Below, one piece after another: positions 1 to 13,047 of a DNA stretch of 64,000 bases. This DNA is from Sabulicella glaciei (GTDB taxonomy: Bacteria > Pseudomonadota > Alphaproteobacteria > Acetobacterales > Acetobacteraceae): assembly GCF_026183895.1 (NCBI RefSeq), contig NZ_JAPFQI010000009.1, positions 62,001 through 126,000 on the forward strand, given 5' to 3'. Position 1 is the stretch's first letter, and every line of letters starts with the position of its first letter. The notes beneath the pieces are model-generated. The model was not told the origin of the DNA. It ran no database searches and worked only from the letters and a program-made list of their open reading frames with translations. The translations under genes and the position numbers were made by a program.

Positions 1-402
1 GACCTGGAGGGGGCGCTGAACCGCATCGTCGCCCATGCCCAGCTCTTCGGGCGGCCGATCACGCTGGAAACGGCGCCGGAGGTCCTGGCGGACATCCTGC
101 GCTCCCACGACCGCAAGCTCTCCATCGACGACATCCAGCGCAAGGTGGCCGAGCATTACAACATGCGCCTGACGGAGATGGCCTCGGCCCGCCGCTCCCG
201 CGCCGTGGCGCGGCCGCGCCAGGTGGCGATGTTCCTGTCCAAGCAGCTGACCCAGCGCTCCCTGCCCGAGATCGGCCGGAAATTCGGCAACCGGGACCAC
301 ACGACGGTGCTGCACGCGGTGAACAAGGTGACCGAGCTCATGGAGGCGGATGCCGCCTTCGCCGAGGAGGTCACGCTGATCCGCAAGATGCTCGAGACCT
401 GA
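1..402 (+). CDS. dnaA: Chromosomal replication initiator DnaA, C-terminal part (5' end outside window)
   Basis: This is the last 133 codons of DnaA, open from the first base of the window. DnaA binds DnaA boxes and opens the replication origin. The visible part is the end of the AAA+ lid helix (LEGALNRIVAHA) and all of domain IV, the helix-turn-helix that binds DnaA boxes, including the signature around GNRDHTTVLHAV. A shorter reading from an internal ATG at 154 or a start at 145 would cut this domain, so the frame clearly continues upstream. It is followed by dnaN after a 99-base gap, the usual dnaA-dnaN order. No DnaA-box cluster was recognised inside the window, so oriC is probably outside it. 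Confidence 0.97.
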   Translation, partial: DLEGALNRIVAHAQLFGRPITLETAPEVLADILRSHDRKLSIDDIQRKVAEHYNMRLTEMASARRSRAVARPRQVAMFLSKQLTQRSLPEIGRKFGNRDHTTVLHAVNKVTELMEADAAFAEEVTLIRKMLET

Positions 403-501
403 AGCGGGGGGAGGGGGGCCGCGCGCCCCTTGGGGCCGCGGGGCCTCCCTGCTAAAGGGAATCCGGAAAATCAGCACGAGAAGCCTGGGGGACAGGGCAC
501 C

Positions 502-1629
502 ATGAAGTTCAGCGTCGAGCGCGCCATCCTGCTCAAGGCCCTGGCCCACACGCAGTCGGTGGTGGAGAAGCGCAACACCATCCCCATCCTCGCCAATGTC
601 CTGCTGGATGCGCGCGAAGGCGGGCTGAAGCTGACCGCGACCGACATGGAGATCGCCATCGTCGAGGAGGTGCCCGGCGTGCAGGTCAGCCGCCCCGGCC
701 GCACCACCGCCCCGGCCGCGACGCTGTACGAGATCGTCCGCAAGCTGCCTGACGGCGCGACGATCGAGCTGGACCACAAGGGCGGCGACGCCCCCCTGGC
801 CCTGCGCGCGGGCCGCTTCCAGACCAGCCTGTCCGTCCTCCCTGTCGAGGATTACCCGGCCATGACCGAGGGGGCGCTGCCCCACGGCTTCCGGCTGGAG
901 GCGGCGCGGCTGCGCGGCCTGATCGATCGGACGCGCTTCGCCATCTCGACGGAGGAGACGCGCTACTACCTGAACGGCATCTACCTCCACGCCGCCGAGG
1001 TGGAGGGCCGCAAGGTCCTGCGCGCCGCCGCGACGGACGGGCACCGCCTCGCCCGCGTCGAGGAGGACCTGCCGGAGGGCGCGGGCGGGATGCCCGGCGT
1101 CATCGTCCCCCGCAAGACCGTGGCCGAGCTGCGCAAGCTGGCCGAGGAAACGCGCGACGAGATCGAGGTCCGCCTTTCCGAAACCAAGATCTCCTTCCGG
1201 ATCGGCTCCGTCGTGCTCACCTCCAAGCTGATCGACGGCACCTTCCCGGATTACGAGCGCGTCATTCCCAAGGCGAATGACAAGGTGATGGAGGTGGACA
1301 CCAAGGGCTTCGCCCAGGCGGTGGACCGCGTGGCCGCCATCTCCAGCGAGCGCTCCCGCCCGGTGAAGCTTTCCCTCGGCAAGGACTACCTGGAACTGAC
1401 GGCCAACAGCGCCGAGGCCGGCAATGCGCGCGAGGAGCTGGACGGGGACCTCGTCCGCTACGATGCCACGCCGCTGGAGATCGGCTTCCAGGCCCGCTAC
1501 CTCGCCGACATCACGGGCCAGGTCGGCGAAACGCTGGTCTTCCGCTTCTCCGACGGCTCCGCCCCCACGGTGGTGCAGGACAAGGCGGATGACGGCGCGC
1601 TCTATGTCCTGATGCCGATGCGGGTCTGA
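502..1629 (+). CDS. dnaN: DNA polymerase III subunit beta (sliding clamp)
   Basis: A 375-residue protein, the usual length for the beta clamp, which forms a ring dimer that tethers Pol III to DNA. The N-terminus (MKFSVERAILLKAL) and the C-terminus (YVLMPMRV) are typical; the latter ends in the conserved MPMR motif. The frame is open further upstream to 430, but the ATG at 502 is preceded by a purine-rich ribosome site (GGGGGA near 487) and matches the family start. It lies between dnaA and recF in the conserved replication cluster. Confidence 0.98.
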   Translation: MKFSVERAILLKALAHTQSVVEKRNTIPILANVLLDAREGGLKLTATDMEIAIVEEVPGVQVSRPGRTTAPAATLYEIVRKLPDGATIELDHKGGDAPLALRAGRFQTSLSVLPVEDYPAMTEGALPHGFRLEAARLRGLIDRTRFAISTEETRYYLNGIYLHAAEVEGRKVLRAAATDGHRLARVEEDLPEGAGGMPGVIVPRKTVAELRKLAEETRDEIEVRLSETKISFRIGSVVLTSKLIDGTFPDYERVIPKANDKVMEVDTKGFAQAVDRVAAISSERSRPVKLSLGKDYLELTANSAEAGNAREELDGDLVRYDATPLEIGFQARYLADITGQVGETLVFRFSDGSAPTVVQDKADDGALYVLMPMRV

Positions 1630-1742
1630 CGCCGACGGCCTTGCTGCGAAACGAAGCGGGGATCCCCATATACGGGCCTTGATCCTCGCAACGGGCGCCA
1701 CCCGGCGGAGCCACGCTTCGCCGGGCCGCCAAAGGCGTCTGG

Positions 1743-5370
<3,628 letters not shown>

Positions 5371-5384
5371 GGTCCCTCAAGGCG

Positions 5385-5421
5385 AAAGCCCCGCCCGAGG
5401 AAAACCTCGGGCGGGGCTTTT
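5385..5421 (+). terminator. Rho-independent terminator after gyrB
   Basis: A perfect 16-base-pair stem (5385-5400 with 5405-5420), mostly G:C, with an AAAA loop and A/T ends. It lies 15 bases after the gyrB stop and just before the 3' end of the oppositely oriented tRNA-His. The A-rich left flank and T-rich right flank would let it work in both directions. Confidence 0.9.
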
Positions 5422-5497
5422 GGGGCGATCGACGGGACTCGAACCCGCGACATCCAAGACCACAACCTGGCGCTCTACCACCTGAGCTACGACCGCC
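5421..5497 (-). tRNA. tRNA-His (anticodon GTG), with encoded G-1 and CCA
   Basis: The minus strand folds as a full cloverleaf. The acceptor stem is GCGGTCG with CGATCGC, the D-arm is TAGCTCAGGTGGTAGAGC, the anticodon stem is CCAGG/CTTGG around TTGTGGT (anticodon GTG), and the T-arm is GCGGGTTCGAGTCCCGT. The extra 5' G (G-1) opposite C73 needed by most histidyl-tRNA synthetases is encoded, as is the terminal CCA. It is convergent with gyrB. Confidence 0.97.
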
Positions 5498-5538
5498 GCA
5501 GTGGGGCGCTGGATAGTCCCCGCGCCCCCGAGCGTCAA

Positions 5539-5862
5539 CTACTCCTCCCAGCGAACCTTCGTGAAGTCGGCGGGCATCAGCAGCTTGCTTTCCTGGGTGG
5601 CGATGAAGGGCCGCACCTTCGCCAGGTAGTCCAGCCAGTTCTGCTGCTGAAACAGCTTGGCGCGGCGCTCGGCGCGCTCCTCGAAGGATTCATAGGCCCA
5701 CATGTGGATCACCTGGTTCAGCGGCCCGAACTCGGTAGTGTAGTAGCCGACGAGACGGCCCAGGATGGGCTTCTGGATGGCCAGCCCCTCGGCGGCGTAG
5801 GCCTTCACGTAGTTCCCGATCGTGCCGGGGTGCATGGTGTAGATGCGCTGCTCGACGATCAT
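5539..5862 (-). CDS. NIPSNAP family protein
   Basis: A 107-residue single-domain protein starting MIVEQRIYTMHPG, the typical N-terminus of bacterial NIPSNAP proteins (alpha/beta ferredoxin-like fold dimers). Other family marks are the GYYTTEFGPLNQVIHMWAYES segment and the following charged helix. The biochemical role of bacterial NIPSNAPs is not settled. A strong ribosome site (GGGAGAGGA) precedes the ATG at 5862. It is downstream of fpr on the same strand, 81 bases away, and may be co-transcribed with it. Confidence 0.9.
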   Translation of the reverse strand: MIVEQRIYTMHPGTIGNYVKAYAAEGLAIQKPILGRLVGYYTTEFGPLNQVIHMWAYESFEERAERRAKLFQQQNWLDYLAKVRPFIATQESKLLMPADFTKVRWEE

Positions 5863-5943
5863 CGTCCTCTCCCTCGCTGGCCGGTGCTCCCGGCGCTTCC
5901 CGTTCTGGCAGGAAGCGCCCGCGTCGCGGAGAGGGGGGCAGCG

Positions 5944-6750
5944 CTATTTCGTGACGAAGGCCTTCTCCACCACGAAGGTGCCCGGCTCGCTGTTGTTGCC
6001 CTCGACGAAGCCGCGGGCTTCCAGCAGCGCCTTGCAGTCGGCGTTCATCGCCTCGCTGCCGCAGATCATCACCCGGTCCTTGGAGGGGTCGAGGGGCTCG
6101 ACGCCCGCCTCGCGCTCCGCAGCGCCCGTCTCCAGGCGGGCGGTGATGCGGCCCTGCACCGGGAAGGGCTCGCGCGTCACGGCGGGCAGGTAGACCAGCT
6201 TCTCGCGCACGAACTCGCCCAGCAGCTCGTCGTCGCGCAGCGCGCCGATGATGTAGTCGCGATAGGCCAGTTCCTTCACCTCGCGCACCGTGTGCGCCAG
6301 GATGACGCGGTCGTAGCGCTCGTACACCTCCGGGTCGCGGATCAGCGACATGAAGGGGGCGATGCCGGTGCCCGTCGCCAGGAACCAGAGGTTCCGGCCG
6401 GGCAGGAGGTTGTCCGGGATCAGCGTGCCCACAGGCTTGCGGCCGATCAGCACCTTCTCGCCCACCTGGATGTGCTGGAGGCGGGAGGTGAGGGGACCGT
6501 CCTGCACCTTGATGGACAGGAACTCCAGCGTTTCCTCCCAGGCCGGGGACACCATGGAATAGGCCCGCACCAGCGGCTTGCCGTTCACCACCAGCCCGAT
6601 CATCGCGAACTGGCCCGAGGTGAAGCGCAGGGCCGGGTCGCGCGTGCAGGTGAATGAGAACAGGCTGCCGGTCCAGTGATGGACGGACAGCACCTCCTCG
6701 GCGAAGAAGCCGGGGGGGGCGGCGGCGATCGGGTCGTAGGCGGTGTCCAT
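5944..6750 (-). CDS. fpr: Ferredoxin/flavodoxin--NADP+ reductase
   Basis: A 268-residue FAD enzyme that passes electrons between NADPH and ferredoxin or flavodoxin. The FAD-binding motif RAYSMVS lies near residues 62-68, the NADP-binding GTGIAPF motif near 125-131, and the CGSEAMN motif near the C-terminus. The length and the short C-terminal tail (VVEKAFVTK) fit the bacterial subclass seen in Azotobacter and Rhodobacter rather than the plastid type. It is divergent from the acetyltransferase at 6807 with a 56-base shared promoter region. Confidence 0.93.
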   Translation of the reverse strand: MDTAYDPIAAAPPGFFAEEVLSVHHWTGSLFSFTCTRDPALRFTSGQFAMIGLVVNGKPLVRAYSMVSPAWEETLEFLSIKVQDGPLTSRLQHIQVGEKVLIGRKPVGTLIPDNLLPGRNLWFLATGTGIAPFMSLIRDPEVYERYDRVILAHTVREVKELAYRDYIIGALRDDELLGEFVREKLVYLPAVTREPFPVQGRITARLETGAAEREAGVEPLDPSKDRVMICGSEAMNADCKALLEARGFVEGNNSEPGTFVVEKAFVTK

Positions 6751-6806
6751 GGCAACCGGGTTTTGCGGCCCGTGACGCCGGCGCGCAAGCGGGGCAACCT
6801 ACCGCC

Positions 6807-7511
6807 ATGGAATACCAGCCCCCCGCCGACCCGGCGACCGACCCGCCCGTGGGGCCGGTGGTGGACGCGACGCCCCGTCCCATCCCGGCCCGCATCCCGC
6901 ATCATGGCCGTTCCGTCCAGCTGGAACCGCTGCATGTCCGCCACGCGGCGGAACTCTGGCAGGCGGCGCAGGCGGATCGTTCGGGGGGCGGCTGGGCCTA
7001 TCTGGGCTACGGGCCCTTCGCCGACGCGGCTGCGATGCGCGCCCATGTCGCCGCCTTCGCCGCCCAGCACGACCCGATGGCCTGGGCGGTGCGCCCGCAC
7101 GCGACGGGCACCGTGGATGGCTGGCTGACCCTGATGGAGATCCACCCCTCCCAGGCGCATATCGAGCTGGGCCATATCTGGTTCTCGCCGCGCATGCAGC
7201 GCACCCGCGCGGCGACGGAGGCGATGTTCCTGCTGATGCGCCACGCCATGGACGATCTCGGCTACCGGCGCCTCACCTGGAAATGCAACGCGCTGAACGC
7301 CCCCTCGCGCCGGGCCGCCGCGCGGCTGGGCTTCACCTATGAAGGGACGCTGCGCGCGCATCTTCAGGTGAAGGGGCGGCGCCGCGACACCGCTTGGTTC
7401 TCCATCCTGGAGGAGGAGTGGCCGTTGCGCCGCGCGGCCATCGAGGCCTGGTTGGACGACGCGAACTGGGATTCCGACGGGCGCCCGAGGGCCTCGCTGC
7501 GGCAGGTTTGA
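6807..7511 (+). CDS. GNAT family N-acetyltransferase (RimJ/RimL-like)
   Basis: A 234-residue acetyltransferase with the RimJ/RimL-type pattern: substrate-binding region near residues 45-110, then IELGHIWFSPRMQRTRAATEA and RRLTWKCNALNAPSRRAAARLGF, which forms the acetyl-CoA site. It would transfer acetyl from acetyl-CoA to an amine, but the substrate cannot be read from the sequence. The frame is open from 6654, inside the opposite fpr gene. The ATG at 6807 is preferred because it avoids that overlap. The first 35 residues are proline-rich and probably disordered. Confidence 0.85.
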   Translation: MEYQPPADPATDPPVGPVVDATPRPIPARIPHHGRSVQLEPLHVRHAAELWQAAQADRSGGGWAYLGYGPFADAAAMRAHVAAFAAQHDPMAWAVRPHATGTVDGWLTLMEIHPSQAHIELGHIWFSPRMQRTRAATEAMFLLMRHAMDDLGYRRLTWKCNALNAPSRRAAARLGFTYEGTLRAHLQVKGRRRDTAWFSILEEEWPLRRAAIEAWLDDANWDSDGRPRASLRQV

Positions 7512-7593
7512 CCGCGCTGACACGGCGGCGTCACGGCGCTGCAACAGGGAGGCGATAGGCGACGCCCGGTTTTCAACGAACCGGGAGAAGTTG

Positions 7594-8967
7594 ATGCGCC
7601 GAATCCTCCTCGCCACCGTGGCGAGCCTTGCCCTTTCGCTGCCTGTCCTGGCCGACCAGCGCTTCGAGGCGACGCTGGCCGGGCAGGCCGTCCTGCCGGG
7701 CGCGACCTTCCTGCCGCCCCCCGCCGACGCGCCAGAATATTTCCACCTGTCCGGCCGCTTCACCGGCGCGGCGCGGAACGAGGCGGCGGGCAGCGTCCCC
7801 TCCGTGAGCCTGCCGGGCTATGGCGCGCGCGCGACCGGGCTGTCGCTGCCCTTCCGGGGCCAGCCGCTCCAGGGCTTCTCCGGCATCAAGCCGGCGGGTG
7901 ACGGCGCCTACTGGGTGACGGGCGACAACGGCTTCGGCAACCGTCGCAACTCCCCCGACGCGATGCTGATGATCCATCGCGTCCGCCCCGACTTCCAGGC
8001 CGGCGGCGTGGCGGTGGAGCGCACGATCTTCCTGTCCGACCCGAACCGCGTCGCGCCCTTTCCCGTAGCGACGGAGGCGACCTCCAGCCGCTACCTGACC
8101 GGCGCCGATTTCGACCCCGAGAGCCTGCAGCCCCTGCCGGACGGCACCTTCTTCGTCGGCGAGGAATTCGGCCCCTACCTGCTGCATTTCGACGGCGAGG
8201 GCCGCCTGCTGCGTGTCGTCGAGACGCGGCTGGATGGCGAGGTTCTGCGCTCGCCGGACCACCACGCCCTGTCCATCCCGGCCCAGCCCGGTGCGGCCAT
8301 TCCGTTCCGCGCCCGCCGCTCGGGCGGCTACGAGGGCCTCGCCCTGACGCCCGATGGCCGCACCGCCTGGGCGATGCTTGAGCAGCCGCTCTTCGCCGCC
8401 GGGGAGAACCGTCCGGAGGGCGCCTTCCTGCGCGTGCTGGAATTCGATGTGGGCCGCATGGAGTGGACGGGCCGCACCGCACGGTTCCGCCTTGCGGAGG
8501 GCGCGACGGCGATCGGCGACTTCAACTTCATCGACGAGCGCCGGGCCCTCGTGATCGAGCGCGACAATGGCGAGGGCGACCCTTCTCTGGCCTGCGCCGC
8601 GGGCGTGGAATCCACGCATGAGCGCCCCTGCTTCGCCAACCCGGCGCGGCTGAAGCGGATCACGCTGGTGGACATGGGCAGCACGGATGCGGAGGGCTTC
8701 GTCCGCAAGATCGGCCATGTGGACCTGATGGCGATCCGCGACCCCGAGCGCATCGCGCGCCAGCGCGGCGACCGCGCCCCCAGCGCCAGCGAGACGGTGC
8801 TGGGCTTCCCCTTCTTCACCATCGAGAATGTCGCGATGGTGGATGCGGATCACATCATCGTCGGCAACGACAACAACCTGCCCTTCAGCGCCGGCCGCCA
8901 CCTTTCGCGGGTGGACGACAACGAGCTGGTGCTGCTGCGCGTGCCGGAACTGCTTCGCGCCCGCTGA
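7594..8967 (+). CDS. Secreted esterase-like activity of phytase family protein
   Basis: A 457-residue protein with a clear signal peptide (MRRILLATVASLALSLPVLA, cut before DQ). The rest matches the phytase-like esterase (beta-propeller) family: QGFSGIKPAGDGAYWVTGDNG, PESLQPLPDGTFFVGEEFGP, GYEGLALTPDG, and a conserved tail with IIVGNDNNLPFS. The family is usually periplasmic; its substrate is uncertain. A TTG sits directly before the ATG at 7594, but the ATG is the better start, with GGGAGAAG upstream. Confidence 0.85.
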   Translation: MRRILLATVASLALSLPVLADQRFEATLAGQAVLPGATFLPPPADAPEYFHLSGRFTGAARNEAAGSVPSVSLPGYGARATGLSLPFRGQPLQGFSGIKPAGDGAYWVTGDNGFGNRRNSPDAMLMIHRVRPDFQAGGVAVERTIFLSDPNRVAPFPVATEATSSRYLTGADFDPESLQPLPDGTFFVGEEFGPYLLHFDGEGRLLRVVETRLDGEVLRSPDHHALSIPAQPGAAIPFRARRSGGYEGLALTPDGRTAWAMLEQPLFAAGENRPEGAFLRVLEFDVGRMEWTGRTARFRLAEGATAIGDFNFIDERRALVIERDNGEGDPSLACAAGVESTHERPCFANPARLKRITLVDMGSTDAEGFVRKIGHVDLMAIRDPERIARQRGDRAPSASETVLGFPFFTIENVAMVDADHIIVGNDNNLPFSAGRHLSRVDDNELVLLRVPELLRAR

Positions 8968-9033
8968 CTTGCGCCGCCTGCGGGGGGAAGACATAGACTG
9001 ACCGAGGCCCTTCTCCCCCGCAGGATTCACGCA

Positions 9034-10239
9034 ATGCCTCCCGAGGACACCGTTCAGGCCTTCATCCCCGGGCCGCGCGCCGTCCTGGGACCCGCCGGGC
9101 TCGGCGTGCTGAACGGGCTCGACTTCGCCGCGAAGGACCTGTTCGACATCGCCGGCTGGCCCACGAGCGGCGGCAACCCGGACTGGGAGCGGACCCACCC
9201 CGGCGCCGTCGCAACCGCCCCCGTCGTGATGGCGCTGCTGGAGGCCGGCGCGCGCCTCGCCGGCAAGACCCGGACGGTGGAGCTGGCCTACGGGCTGACC
9301 GGCGAGAATGTCTGGCACGGTACGCCGCTCAATCCCGCGGCGCCCGGCCGTTTTCCCGGCGGCTCCTCCTGCGGCTCGGCCTCTGCCGTGGCGGGGGGAC
9401 TCGTCGATTTTGCGCTGGGCACCGACACGGCGGGCTCGGTCCGCATCCCGGCCTCCTATTGCGGGGTCTTCGGCATCCGGCCGAGCTGGGGCGCGGTAAG
9501 CCTCGCCGGGACGATGGCGCTGGCTCCGTCCTTCGATACCTGCGGCTGGTTCGCCCGCTCCGCCTCCGTGCTGCGCCGGGTGGGGGAGGCGCTGCTGCCG
9601 GAGGACGCGCCCTCCACCCCCCGCCGGCTGGGGCCGGCGATCAAGGTCCAATCCGCCTGGATGAACGCGGAGCCGGCGACTGCCGCCGCGCTGACCCCGG
9701 CGCTGGAAGCGGTGGAGCGGGTGCTGGGCCTCGGTGAGGCGATCCGTGCCGAGACCGGGCCGAACGGGCTGCGCCGCGCCTTCGAGGCGGCACGCACCGT
9801 CCAGGCGCAGGAGGCCTGGGTCACGCATGGCGCCTGGATCGAGGAAACGCAGCCGCGCTTCGGCCCCGGGGTTGCCGAGCGCTTCGCCGCCGCCAAGGCC
9901 ACCGACCCCGAAAAGGCCGCGGCCGGGCGGCTGCACCGCCGGCGCTTCGCCGCCTCCATGCGCGCCCTGCTGCAAGGCGGCGCGGTGCTGGCGTTTCCGA
10001 CCTCGCCCGGCCCTGCCCCCCTGTTGGGCGTCACCCTGGCCCAGCAGGATGCGGTGCGGGAGCGGACCATGGGCGTGACCGCCTATGCGGGGCTGGCCGG
10101 GCTGTGCGAGGTGACGCTGCCCGCCGCGCAGGTGGAAGGGGCGCCGGTGGGACTGTCCCTGGCGGCGGCGCCGGGGCATGACCGGGCGCTGCTGGAACTG
10201 GCCGAGCGACTGGCGGCCGAGCTTGGGATCGGGGAATGA
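9034..10239 (+). CDS. Amidase signature family protein
   Basis: A 401-residue amidase signature enzyme that hydrolyses a carboxamide with a Ser-cisSer-Lys triad. The lysine is in DFAAKDLFD near residue 33, the serines are in FPGGSSCGSASAVA and DTAGSVRIPAS near residues 111-142, and the following YCGVFGIRPSWG segment is typical. It is shorter than bacterial GatA (about 480) and has no GatB/GatC neighbour, so it is a stand-alone amidase. It overlaps the next gene by four bases (ATGA), so the two are coupled. The substrate is unknown. Confidence 0.88.
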   Translation: MPPEDTVQAFIPGPRAVLGPAGLGVLNGLDFAAKDLFDIAGWPTSGGNPDWERTHPGAVATAPVVMALLEAGARLAGKTRTVELAYGLTGENVWHGTPLNPAAPGRFPGGSSCGSASAVAGGLVDFALGTDTAGSVRIPASYCGVFGIRPSWGAVSLAGTMALAPSFDTCGWFARSASVLRRVGEALLPEDAPSTPRRLGPAIKVQSAWMNAEPATAAALTPALEAVERVLGLGEAIRAETGPNGLRRAFEAARTVQAQEAWVTHGAWIEETQPRFGPGVAERFAAAKATDPEKAAAGRLHRRRFAASMRALLQGGAVLAFPTSPGPAPLLGVTLAQQDAVRERTMGVTAYAGLAGLCEVTLPAAQVEGAPVGLSLAAAPGHDRALLELAERLAAELGIGE

Positions 10240-10757
10240 TCATTCGTGACGCGCGGCCAGGGGACCTCCCGGCCATCACCGCCATCTATGCGCACCACGT
10301 TCAGACCGGCACCGGCACCTTCGAGGAGGAGCCGCCCGACGAGGCCGAGGTGGCAGCACGCCTCGCCAAGGTGCAGGGGGCGGGCTGGGCGTGGCTGGTG
10401 GCGGAGCAGGACGGGCAGGTCACCGGCTATGGCTACTACTCCCAGTTCCGCGACCGCAGCGCCTATCGCTTCACGGCGGAGGACAGCATCTACGTGCGCG
10501 ACGACGTGCGCGGCATGGGGGTGGGCAAGGCGCTGGTGCAGGCGCTGCTGGAGCGCGCCACGGCGCAGGGCTTCCGGCAGATGCTGGCGGTGATCGGCGA
10601 CAGCGGCAATGCCGGCTCCATCGGCCTCCACTCCTCGCTCGGCTTCCGGCAGGTGGGGACGATGAAAGCGGTCGGGCTGAAATTCGGCCAGTGGGTGGAC
10701 GTGGTGACGATGCAGCGCGCCCTCGGCGAGGGTGAACGGACCCTGCCCGACGCCTGA
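10236..10757 (+). CDS. GNAT family N-acetyltransferase (phosphinothricin acetyltransferase-like)
   Basis: A 173-residue acetyltransferase with the Pat/Bar/MnaT pattern: MIIRDARPGDLPAITAIYAHHV at the N-terminus, TFEEEPPD, SIYVRDDVRGMGVGKALV for acetyl-CoA binding, and GSIGLHSSLGFRQVGTMKAVGLKFG. Family members acetylate L-methionine sulfone, sulfoximine or phosphinothricin. Its ATG overlaps the amidase stop, which suggests a joint role on an amide- or amine-bearing compound. Its TGA abuts the gmd stop codon (TGATCA), so the two genes converge with no spacer. Confidence 0.85.
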   Translation: MIIRDARPGDLPAITAIYAHHVQTGTGTFEEEPPDEAEVAARLAKVQGAGWAWLVAEQDGQVTGYGYYSQFRDRSAYRFTAEDSIYVRDDVRGMGVGKALVQALLERATAQGFRQMLAVIGDSGNAGSIGLHSSLGFRQVGTMKAVGLKFGQWVDVVTMQRALGEGERTLPDA

Positions 10758-11759
<1,002 letters not shown>

Positions 11760-11813
11760 CTACCAGAAGCCGGACCGGCCGGTTAGCCTGCCCCAAACTG
11801 GGAGGAACATGAC

Positions 11814-12770
11814 ATGCGCCGCATCCTGGCCGCCCTCGCGGCCGGCTTCCTTGCCTTGCCAGCCTGGGCGCAAGGCTTCCCGGACCGCCCGATCCGACTC
11901 GTAGTGCCCTTCGCCGCGGGCGGCGCCACTGACGTGGGCGCTCGGGTGCTGGCCGAGGCCATGTCGCCGCATTTATCCCAGCCCATCGTCGTGGAGAACC
12001 GGACGGGCGCCGCGGGGCTGGTGGCGAGCGAGGCCGTGGCCCGCGCCCCGGCGGACGGGCACACGATCCTGATCAACAACACCAGCCATTCCGTCCTGCG
12101 CCTCGTCGTGCCCAACGCGCCGATCGACGTGACCCGGGCGCTGACGCCGCTAACGGTGCTCAGCGAGATGCCGATGGTGATGCTGGTGGCGAACAACCAC
12201 CCGGCGCGCGACCTGCGCGAGTTCATCGCCCTGACGCGCACGAATCCCGGACGGTGGGATTACGGCAGCACCGGAGGCGGCGGGACGCTGCAGATGGCGG
12301 CGCTTCTCTTTCTCCGTGCCGCGGGGGTGGAGATGAACGAGATCCCGTATCGCGGCGGCGCGCCGGCCACGCTGGATCTTGCGGCGGGCCGCATTGCCAT
12401 GGTGTTCGACGTGGCGCTGACCGGCGTGCAGACCGCGCGGGGCGGGCAGGCGCGGGCCTTCGCCGTCACCAGCGCCGCGCGTTCCCCCGCCTTGCCGGAC
12501 GCCCCGACGCTGCGCGAGGCCGGGCTCGATGCGGAAATGAATGTCTGGCAGGCGCTGTTCGTCGCCAGCGGCACGCCCGTCCCTGTCCAGACGGCGTTGC
12601 ACCGCGCCGTGGCTGCCGCCCTGTCGGGCGAGGCGGTGCAGCGGCGCTTCCGCGAGCTCGGCGTGGACCGCATCCTTGCCAACTCGCCGGAAGAGGCATC
12701 GCGCTATGTCGCGGCGGAAGTGGAGCGGTGGGAGAACCTGCTGCGCGGGCGGATCGCACCCGGCGGTTGA
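11814..12770 (+). CDS. Tripartite tricarboxylate transporter substrate-binding protein (Bug family)
   Basis: A 318-residue periplasmic binding protein with a signal peptide (MRRILAALAAGFLALPAWAQ). Family marks are FPDRPIRLVVPFAAGGATDVGAR, VVENRTGAAG, and PYRGGAPATLDLAAGRI. Bug proteins bind small carboxylates or amides for a TctAB membrane pair, but no TctA/TctB genes are next to it, as is common in this expanded family. A GGGAGGAA ribosome site precedes the ATG. Confidence 0.92.
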   Translation: MRRILAALAAGFLALPAWAQGFPDRPIRLVVPFAAGGATDVGARVLAEAMSPHLSQPIVVENRTGAAGLVASEAVARAPADGHTILINNTSHSVLRLVVPNAPIDVTRALTPLTVLSEMPMVMLVANNHPARDLREFIALTRTNPGRWDYGSTGGGGTLQMAALLFLRAAGVEMNEIPYRGGAPATLDLAAGRIAMVFDVALTGVQTARGGQARAFAVTSAARSPALPDAPTLREAGLDAEMNVWQALFVASGTPVPVQTALHRAVAAALSGEAVQRRFRELGVDRILANSPEEASRYVAAEVERWENLLRGRIAPGG

Positions 12771-12785
12771 GCGGTGCCGTACGCC

Positions 12786-12965
12786 TCAGCCCTTTTCGGT
12801 CCTGCGGCGGGATTCGCGCAGCCAGATGACGCTGAGGCGCTTCGCCGAAGCGGTGGCGGGCTTGGCCGGCGGCGCTTCCGCGGGGTCGGGCCGCGCTGCC
12901 GCGCGGGCAGGCTGCGCGGGAGTGCCCGTCACGTTCCTGTCCTTCTCGCCACGCTTGCTCGCCAT
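12786..12965 (-). CDS. Small basic hypothetical protein, 59 residues
   Basis: An ATG-to-TGA minus-strand frame in the gap between the Bug receptor and the histidine kinase. It reads as a basic, alanine/proline-rich N-terminal half (MASKRGEKDR, then AKPATASAKR) and a compact basic tail (RLSVIWLRESRRRTEKG). No family is recognised. The gap is otherwise empty and the frame fills most of it, which is the main argument for a real gene. The ribosome site is weak and high-G+C DNA often carries chance frames, so this is tentative. Confidence 0.35.
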   Translation of the reverse strand: MASKRGEKDRNVTGTPAQPARAAARPDPAEAPPAKPATASAKRLSVIWLRESRRRTEKG

Positions 12966-13047
12966 GCGTCTATTTTGGTGCGTTCGCCAAAGCCTGACAT
13001 TCGGGGGGATTACTTAAGACGCGCGGAATGGGGCAGAATTGTTGAAT

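Noticed and set aside
5704-6657. A 317-codon plus-strand frame opposite fpr
   Set aside because: It is antisense to a clear ferredoxin reductase and has biased composition.
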